From positions 65,724,202 to 65,788,201 of the forward strand of contig NC_092860.1 in assembly GCF_032062135.1 (NCBI RefSeq): 64,000 bases of DNA. The letters run 5' to 3'. Every line of letters starts with the position of its first letter. Within the stretch, counting starts at the first letter, position 1. Positions 56,580-64,000 of the stretch are shown piece after piece. The position numbers were made by a program, and so were the translations under genes. Source of the stretch: Pyxicephalus adspersus. Lineage: Eukaryota > Chordata > Amphibia > Anura > Pyxicephalidae. The notes beneath the pieces are model-generated. The model did no database searches. It was not told the DNA's origin and saw only the letters and a list, made by a program, of their open reading frames with translations.

Positions 56580-57560
56580 AGAAAAATTTACTTTATAGGT
56601 CACGCATATTTGTGAACACTCACCTGATGTGCTTGACCTATAAAGTAAATTTTGTCATTAAATAGGAACTGACCTTGTGTACCTCAAAGGTAAACACTTT
56701 AGGTGTCCCTATTACCATGTATATATATATTTTCTATATATATAGATATTATCCCCCTTTCATTATCATTAATAATCACATACCGTCTCATCCTGCTGAA
56801 TGTGTGTTAAAATTTAATTTATAGGTCACACACATTTGTGATTTCTTTCAAGTTTATCTTTTACTAACACAACCATCATCTTCTTCAATCCAGTAAACAC
56901 ACAAAAACAAATAAGTCCTTTTATTTCAACAAACTCTACAAATATTACTTCACAAATAATATACATTTCAGTACAGAATCAGTTGTGGGGACACAACTTA
57001 ATATATGATCTATGCTATTTTGGTGTGATTTTTGATATACTTGATACATTTATAATATTATTTCAATGTTATACTTTATTTTTATATAAATCTATGTATC
57101 TTAATAGATGGTACTTATAACAAAATTTTTTATACCTTTCTGTTTAGTTAGTCTAAGGTCTCTTAAAAGTCCCCTGAGAAAGCCATATGTTGAAACGCGT
57201 CAGGACCAGAGACAAATTTACTTTTTGTCATAATAATACAATATGTCTTAAAATCTGTATGTGTTTACAACATAGATGAGCTCTGTTTAGACCAAAAAGT
57301 CTTCTTAATGGAATCACTTGAGTAGAACTCTGTATAGAAGTGCACTGTTTTACTATGGAAATACACATTTAAAAAGTTTTCAAGTTATCAGTGTTGCCTT
57401 AAAGAGCCATTATTCTTTCTTTCTGTTCAATCATATACTAATTAAATCAAAGGAAAGAGATGAAAAAGATAGCATTCCAATAGGTGAGTCATCCGAAATG
57501 GTTTGGGAAGAATGGTCAACCAGAATACTTGGCTTGAAAAACTTGAGATCCCAGCCAGGA
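56580..57560. repeat. inserted repeat with inverted/direct ends and hammerhead-like motif
   Basis: Replaces the L1 endonuclease region. AAATTTACTTTATAGGTCA (56,584-56,602) is perfectly inverted at 56,634-56,652 and directly repeated, with changes, at 56,810-56,828. The central part carries the hammerhead-like motif (57,158-57,213). No coding motif. A Penelope-like or other hammerhead-bearing retroposon is the likeliest source, but I cannot show an RT. Confidence 0.5.
57158..57213 (+). ncRNA. hammerhead ribozyme-like motif (type I, minimal stem III)
   Basis: Stem I outer helix GTCTC (57,158-57,162) with GAGAC (57,209-57,213); an internal loop; inner helix GTCC (57,169-57,172) with GGAC (57,203-57,206). 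Core strand CTGAGAA (57,174-57,180) stands for CUGANGA, with the sixth base changed G to A. Then a weak stem II, GAAAC (57,192-57,196), and GCGTC with the cleavage-site C at 57,201. GAAACGCGUC with an ultrashort stem III is the form known from amphibian and Penelope-like hammerheads. The core change and weak stem II suggest a decayed ribozyme. Confidence 0.6.
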
Positions 57561-57575
57561 TAAAGCTTGGGAGCA

Positions 57576-58440
57576 TTAATAGATTTTAGCTGGTGAAGTA
57601 GATTGAGCCAAGTTAGTGGCCTCCGCTGGGTTTCTGCGAGGAGAACGTAGAGATAAGGCTACTGGCTGGGTAGAGGTTATTGTGAGCTTCAGGTCTAGAA
57701 AGCATTTGTGGGTGTCCTCTGGCATCTGGAGTTGGCACAGCTGGCCTTGCAGTTGGAACAGTAGTTTGAAGTTAAGGATGGAAAGATAAGGCCAAAGTGC
57801 ACACCTTTTCGTCAGTGTAGATGGTGCCAAGTCAGTATAGAGCCTTGAATTGTTAGAATTGCTGCCTATTTGCAGTAGGTATTCCTTGGTGCAGAAAAAA
57901 TCCAATTTAATCATGACATCCCTTGGTGGGCCATCAACTTATTTTGGGGCCCTATGAATCCTGTCCATTTCTAGCTTTTCCACAGGTATATAAGGGGAAA
58001 GCTCCTAAAATAGAGCCATAATGTACCCTTGTATGTCAACGATGGTTTCAGGTAGGCCCAGGATCCTTAAGTTGCATGTGGGAGCTCTGTCCTCCAATCA
58101 GTCTTTAAGAATCTAAATTTCCCTTTGTGCCTCCTCCAGGTCGTGAACCAAACCCTCCTTTTCTGTTGTCTCATGGTCCATATGGGATTCCAAGGATGCA
58201 GTGTGGTAGACAATTTTCTGCAGGGCTCACCTCAGTTCATTTGTGATAGAGGCGGAAGCTATAATGATAGGTCCTCCTCCATTTCCCCGCTGCCTGCCTG
58301 TTACTGGCCAGAATCCAAGCTATCCTCTGGCTCCAGCAGGGGAGGAGATGGTGCCAAGTGCTGTGGGAGAGGAGCCAGCGCCATCTTGAATGTTCAGGCC
58401 ATGCCGCAAGAGGAACTTAGTTAGGAAGTTAAGCTGTTAA
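57576..58440 (-). pseudogene. L1 ORF1 (copy 2), broken
   Basis: On the minus strand the C-terminal domain is readable: a VMIKLDFFCTKEYLLQ-like tract and LYTDLAPSTLTKRCALWPYL (57,915-57,775), followed by a Leu/Gln-rich stretch and a Ser/Pro/Arg tail. Upstream (58,130-57,930) are decayed LRILGLPE-like and coiled-coil parts. Such proteins bind L1 RNA as trimers. Confidence 0.72.
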
Positions 58441-58856
58441 AAGTGCAGCCAACCGGATGGTGATCAGAGCCAGCTCAGACCGTGGCCATATTGCTGCGCT
58501 GTGCGCATGCACCCCGGTTTTTGCCCCTTTTAAAAGTGACAATATGAGCAAGAAGTAGGTCACAGGGTGTTTTTAAAAACACCACTATTCTACATTATTT
58601 TATAATATTTTCCACTTTTGAAGTCATGAACTCTAACTAATGATAATAAAGTGGAGATCAGTCAATATTAGTCTCCACATACATTCACAACATATGCACT
58701 CACTGATCTAAAATTTTTAGCAGTATTGTACTGGGTGAGCTATTGATTGTAGTGTAAATGAAATACTCCTCCTGACCTACCTGTATTATATTTAAAATAT
58801 GTAAGATATATAATGAATATGAATTGTAATGAATATGTAATATATATAATGAATAC

Positions 58857-58902
58857 TTTGTATTGGATTTAACAGTTATTTTGTATTGAATCCAATACAA
58901 AA
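58857..58902. repeat. single TTTGTATTG/CAATACAAA palindrome
   Basis: TTTGTATTGGATT...TGAATCCAATACAAA: an isolated member of the palindromic module arrayed at 30.0-30.3 kb. Confidence 0.85.
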
Positions 58903-61480
58903 TTAATCCTGTTTCAGTAATGTATATATATATATAAGAAATAGAGAAAAAAAATTTGGAAATGATGTATTTTGGATGTTAGCAAAATGTGCAGGCAATT
59001 ACCTGTGATCTGTTCAAACAAAAATAGCAGTTAAAACATTATTTACATTTATATTTACATTTTTTAAATCCTAAATTAAATGACTTAATTTTGTTTTAGC
59101 TCAGAATTTAATTTTAATTAACTGTACAATTACCAGCTGATTAGGGTACCCACTAGACGAAGCATAACAGGCTGCTTACTGCTGTGTCCCAATAGGGAGC
59201 TCTGTAATGACGATGATAGTAAAGGATAACCAAACACTAGAACAGCATTTTTAAATACATTGCAGCTAAGCAATCCTTAGATGCTATATCTGAATAATTT
59301 TTTCTTCTTTTTTTTTGGCTAGAAAAATTTTATCAAGTAAATATCTGTTGATATTTATTATAGTGAGTTAAACAGACAACAAAAATGTTATCTTTTTTTC
59401 AGATACTTATTCTAACATCTCTCACGTAAAGGATGTAACGTAAACTAAGACAGACATGTCTGAAGCAAGCCTGGTGTGGCAAACATGGTTTCCTTTACAA
59501 ATAAAGTGGAAAAATTAGCATAGCCACCCATGCACAGAAAGTGTATAATTTTTAGAATTACCAGGTAAAGGTAAAGGTAAAACGCACTACGGGAAAAAGA
59601 TAAAATATGACATGAACACATGAATTGCACCTCATTTACAATGCAATATATTACATTTTGGTTTTTGGTTTAGATGCTTCAAAGAAAGTACTTCAAAGTT
59701 TAAAACTGTTGTTCTATTTTGTGCAGGGATCTGCTATTGCGCTACTGGGCAAAGGGAAAATGTTAAACTTTGAGAAGTGTAATGTTTAATATTAAATACC
59801 ACTTTTAACATCATTTAGGGGGGCTTTAATATTTTCTGCAGCCCACAAATATTCAATCAAGCAACTGAATCATGTCCATTTGCTTTAAATGTTTTGGACT
59901 AGAGAACTAACAGTCTGATCAGCTTCATAACGCTTAGGCATTCTGTTTTTGTTTTTTTGTGAGGTCACTCATGGACTGGTTCTTTATTGGTATTTAATCT
60001 TTCCTAATTAAAAAAGTCTAAAATAGTTCATGCCTCTTGCATCATGCAGCAAGAAATAGCAAAATATTAGGTTAATGTTTATGTCAGTAATCTTTGTTTT
60101 ATGTTAATCAGAGACAATTCCTGCAATTGTAAACTAAGTTGATCTGCAACCTGCTGTGAGTGAAATGGAGTAAAATATCCTCTAGTGTGTAACTTGCCTA
60201 TAAAAAGTGGTTTGTAGCTGGTAGTCAGGGCAAGCCTATATATTTATTGTTCATGTTATTTACTAACATCCCCATGGCAGAACTTGATACTCATAGAACT
60301 GCAGCTGAAAGCTCAGTCATCCTGGTACTACCCTATCAAAAAGATCTATAGTGCTTCTCCACTGCTACCTGATATAACTCACCAACTGGGATGACCATTT
60401 CTGCTTTAGGTTGTTAGTGATTTTAGGCATCATGGCCTGTTATGTTAAAATCATTCTAGTGAAGTATAAATGTACTGCCTACAAGCATAGTAAATCTGAC
60501 TGATTTGTGTGTTTTGGTTCACACTCCAGTGAACTAGGTCTCTCCTTATAAGTCCAACTCATTATCAATTTCTTTTATGGCGCTAAGCTGTACAACACCA
60601 ATAAATTCCAAGCAAAAAGAATCTAGTCATACAACCCTGTTACTATTGAATCATTGATTGCCTTTTTCATTCTGAATGCTGAAATCAGCTCACATTGAAA
60701 ATTAATAGAGGTAATAAAAATAATAATTGTTAGAAGCAGTTAGAACAGGGGTTTCAGATTTTTTTCCTCCCCCAGCCTCAGGACTCAGCTACAGGCATAA
60801 TCAATAACCTATACAGTCTAGCAAGCATATTTTCATGAAAGCATACACAAGTATAGATTGGACATCAGAAGGACAATGTCTAAAGGAGGGAAATGGGGAT
60901 TCATAACAGGGGGTGAGGTGAATATGAACAAATCAAAAAAAGGTTAGATCATAAGAGCAAATATTTTGTTGTGCTTTTTACACATATGGTTTACAACACT
61001 CAAAGACCTCCAAACCAGTATAATTTTTACTACCAGTAAAAAAATAAATATTTATTTACTGACCATAAATGTATGATTATTTTTATACTGGTAGTAAAAA
61101 TGATACTGGTGTTTATGCTTGTTAAGCATCTAATTTTTCTGCTGTATAACATTTTGGATAGACCGTTTTTGCTTCTTACATTTATTTTTTCATACGTAAA
61201 TCTAACCTTCTGTTTCACACACAACTAGAATATCCTCATTGCCGCAGCTTGCATAACAGCTAAATAAAAATGTTCTGTAACAGTTGGAAAAACATTAGTG
61301 GCCTTATGTAATAACTTGTAGCAACCAGACAGAATTTAACTTGGTCTGATTCCATCTAATCAATATAATAATTGCACAGTTTTTGTTACACATTATTTAA
61401 TGAAATAAAGTAGGCCTTTTTTGTTCCTAAATTCCTATTTTTTAAAGTAACCCATGGTAGGCACTAAAGACCATGATCTT
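58903..61480. other. no recognisable gene
   Basis: AT-rich DNA with a TA run near 58,922-58,935 and no motif or repeat edge that I can defend. Confidence 0.55.
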
Positions 61481-61489
61481 TGCAAGCAA

Positions 61490-62110
61490 CGTCTTATGTA
61501 TACATGTCAGATGTAAATCGTTGGAAAATGGACGATTAGCTACAGATTAACGATTGTTAACAATTACTTTGATCATATAGTGCACCATTCTGTACATTCT
61601 GTAACGATATGATCGTTTAAAGATAATTGAGCTATTATGTACAGACACTAGATGCGATCATTTGAAAAATGCAGGAAATGACATGTACAGGAGGAAGAGA
61701 CGTTGAAGAAATCAGGGCTCTGAATGATACAAAAAGAACGTGCTCATGAATGATCGGTCATTTTGCCAACAAACATTTGTCCTGAACACTGTTCAAATAC
61801 TTCTCCTTGCAATATATCTTTCCATGTGTTCTCATGTAAAAAAAAAAAGCAGCCCTTGCTATGGTGGAAATTAAGAACAAGATAAACGTGATGTGCAAGG
61901 ACAACTTGTGAAGAAGCGCAGAGTGTGGTGTAAAGATTGGTTGATATAACATGACACAGCTTCCCATGAGAATCTGCTACATGAACTGTGCTTGACATCC
62001 CCAGAGGGCTATAAAAATTATCTACGAATTTCGGATGTGTGCTTCCAAAACTTACCGCAGTGAGACCTTTTCTCCAGAAACAAGATACCTGCACGAGAAA
62101 GTCCATAACA
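61490..62110 (+). pseudogene. PIF/Harbinger transposase fragment with MITE-like flank
   Basis: At 61,910-62,050 the plus strand reads KKRRVWCKDWL, then LLHELCLTSPEGYKNYLRISDVCF and a short LP. This matches the N-terminal region of Harbinger (HARBI1-like) transposases, where an ELRxxDPxxFxNFLRM-type motif precedes the catalytic domain. The rest of the gene, with the DDE residues, is absent. The stretch 61,490-61,750 with CATGTCAGATGTAAATCG and ATGATCG words may be its non-coding 5' part. Confidence 0.6.
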
Positions 62111-62399
62111 GCAGAATCGAGGTTGATAGTTAAAAGCTAGGCACATTTTATAGAACTTTGAGGAACAGAAGATATGACAGCATGGGAACAGAACAGAAGG
62201 ACAACAGGACAGAGAACAAGGCTGGATAGTGATGCAAAAGGAGAAGTACAGAGAACAGCGCTGGTAAGTGATGCAGAAGAGTAAGAAGGACAGAAAGCAG
62301 TGTTGGAAAGTGATTCATTATAGTGATGCAAATATCCACAAAAAAGATAGCCCAGATATATGACATCTCACGGGAGCGAGTTGGGTTTGTTATCACCAC

Positions 62400-63085
62400 T
62401 ATCCTAGACATGCACAAGCTTTCTGCTAAGTGGGTGCCGAAATGTTTGAACAGTGATCAAAAGAAAGAATGAGTTGAAGCATCCACAGCCGTTTTGGCCC
62501 ATTTTTATGCTGCACAGGACTTTTTGGCTAGGTTAGAGACTGAGGATGAAACATGGCTCTAAGTCTATGATCCTGAAACTAAGGAACAGTCCCCACTCTC
62601 ACTCAGAAATCGGCCAAAAAGGTCATGGCGTCTGTTTTCTGGGACAACGATGGTATTCTGTTGGAGGACTACCTACCTCAGGGCTCTAGTACACCAGACA
62701 GTATTATGTAACCTCCTGGACCAGCTGAAGAAGGCAATTAAGACGAAAGAATAGCCATAGAAAGTTGACCAAAGGGTTCTGTTTTTTGCAGGACAATGCA
62801 CATGCGCACACGTCCAACGTTGTGGCTGCCAAATTGAACACCCTGGGTTTCCAATTGGTCCACCATCCCTGCTACTCACCTGACCTGGCCTCTTCAGACT
62901 AAAATCTGTACCCGAATTTGAAGAAACACCTGAAGGGTCAATGTTTTGAGGACATTTCTGACATCAAAGATACTGCTGAGAGCTGGTTTGCGGCCAAACC
63001 ACAGGACTTTTTTTTGAACGGTCTAGAAAAGCTGCAACTACGCTGTACCAAGTGCATCAGTCTCAGGGGGGAATATGTTGAATAA
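62400..63085 (+). pseudogene. mariner transposase, C-terminal two thirds, broken
   Basis: Frames give KLSAKWVPKCL (62,410-62,442), AHFYAAQDFLARLETEDETW (first catalytic Asp in DETW, near 62,548), and VYDPETKEQS. After frameshifts come FLQDNAHAH (second Asp, near 62,793) and HPCYSPDLASSD (third Asp near 62,900). The spacing fits the DD34D mariner triad. It ends with LRCTKCISLRG near 63,070. An in-frame stop follows the first Asp motif, and two or more shifts follow. The N-terminal helix-turn-helix half and the terminal repeats are not visible. Confidence 0.9.
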
Positions 63086-63114
63086 ATGTGTTATTTCATA
63101 ACTCTGGCTCTCTT

Positions 63115-64000
63115 CTTTCTGGGCAAAGCCAGGAATTTCTCAGCACCCCTCATAAGTGAGGGAGGGTTTGATGTAATCCAAATATGCAAAAATAGTCTTT
63201 TTAGTAACCAGTGAAATTATTAAGAGATGTGTGTTACAACCCTTAGTAATCCTAGTGCCTTGAAGATGCACTTCCCCACAAATCACCACCGCCTTCCAGA
63301 AATTCCTGATTTTCGGACAGTTCCACAGCATGTGGGATTTCCACATTATGGGCATCGCGAAAAAGAACTTTGTCCCGTCTGATGGGAGCGTAATGGTGAA
63401 ATATATCCAAAGTGGAAAAGTTTCAGAATCATCTCCCTGTACATGGAAGAAGTGATAGCTTTCCAAGCTCTGCAGAAATTCAACAAAATCTCACTGGAGG
63501 TGAGTTCTGGAAATGTCCCACCCATCTGCACAATGCAGTGCTCTGGGTCTGATATTCTAAGTTAACCCTATAAGTAATATATGCTTCTGTTAAGGCTTTT
63601 TTATTGTAAATAAGCGAAGGTTTGCATCCCCAAAGAGGGGTACAATTCATTCATGGCTGTTTGATCCTTGATTTAAACTTTAAACCTTCTTGCATAGAAA
63701 ATGCGGGCAGTGTGCGTGTGTGCCTTCCCTTTATCAAATATCTCTGTAATCTGGATTGCCAAAGAAGGAAGAGGGCAAAATTTAGCCCCCTCCCCATTGG
63801 CAACACAAGACCCCCATCTACCCTCAATGTTGGCATGGACCATGGTTGGGGGAGAGGGTCCCATCCCTACAACATGACTCCAGTATTATCTTTTTATCTG
63901 AAAGACTGCTTTATTAGAGAGGCACCCAGATATCTATGGTTCAACTGATATCCCAAATTCCTTGTTACTCTGATCAGTCCATCCATAATCAGAACCCAAA
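63115..64000 (-). pseudogene. L1 ORF2 C-terminal fragment (copy 4), continues past the window
   Basis: Minus-strand reading gives an AWKAITSSMYREMILKLFH stretch (63,470-63,410), then HMLWNCPKIRNFWKAV (63,335-63,285), the conserved Trp/Cys motif near the L1 ORF2 C-terminus, and a final LLIISLVTKKTIF stretch (63,220-63,190). Upstream, to 64,000, are decayed L1-like frames with a WVHLxNKAVF-like piece. It may extend beyond the right edge. Confidence 0.78.

Larger units (their letters stand above)
53530..58520 (-). mobile_element. L1 LINE no. 2, near full length
   Basis: Minus-strand L1: GC-rich 5' region (58,520-58,230), ORF1 remnant (58,440-57,576), then, after an inserted repeat (57,560-56,580), ORF2 (56,250-53,870). 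The 3' UTR has AATAAA at about 53,550-53,555 on the minus strand. Confidence 0.8.

Overview
The window looks like repeat-dense, AT-rich genomic DNA from an anuran amphibian, probably a ranoid frog. The reasons are the mix of CR1, L2 and vertebrate-type L1 LINEs, Ty3/Gypsy elements, piggyBac/Tc1/mariner/Harbinger transposases, and above all the many TTAA-flanked and foldback MITEs of the kind that fill frog genomes. The species is an inference. I recognise no host exon, no rRNA or tRNA gene, and no bacterial-style gene. Almost every open frame that can be named is a broken transposable-element gene.

Layout. 1-9.1 kb: an AC microsatellite, a pair of LTR-like direct repeats (1.28 and 3.20 kb), a doubtful L1-like fragment and an L2 tail. 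9.1-17.1 kb: a Kolobok-type MITE, a Gypsy LTR plus gag remnant, a CR1 LINE riddled with MITEs, a second Gypsy pol fragment, and a third Gypsy LTR/chromodomain chimera. 17.1-19.3 kb: the first copy of an unclassified DNA transposon. 19.4-25.1 kb: an L1 on the minus strand with ORF1 and ORF2, interrupted by foldback MITEs. 25.2-27.6 kb: a CR1 tail followed by an internally deleted Gypsy element. 28.2-30.6 kb: a piggyBac transposase remnant between TTAA-type MITEs, one carrying a 3 x 102 bp array. 31-34.4 kb: several MITEs and a plus-strand L2 reverse-transcriptase remnant. 34.4-36.8 kb: the second, better copy of the unclassified transposon, with both ends. 36.8-43.4 kb: Tc1 remnant, MITEs, CR1 fragment. 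43.4-48.6 kb: no recognisable feature. 48.6-52.8 kb: a decayed minus-strand L1 holding two solo LTRs and a CR1 fragment. 53.5-58.5 kb: another minus-strand L1 holding a repeat with a hammerhead-ribozyme-like motif. 61.5-64 kb: Harbinger and mariner remnants and the C-terminal part of a fourth minus-strand L1.

The genes do not form a pathway; they are layers of successive insertions. The nesting gives relative ages: MITEs lie inside CR1, L1 and transposon copies, and each copy of the unclassified transposon shows the empty site for the MITE in the other. The observations most worth following are the unclassified transposon (two copies, imperfect long terminal inverted repeats, a splice acceptor just before its start codon), the hammerhead-like motif at 57.16-57.21 kb, and two foldback inverted duplications sitting exactly at element junctions (10,994-11,060 and 13,857-13,909).
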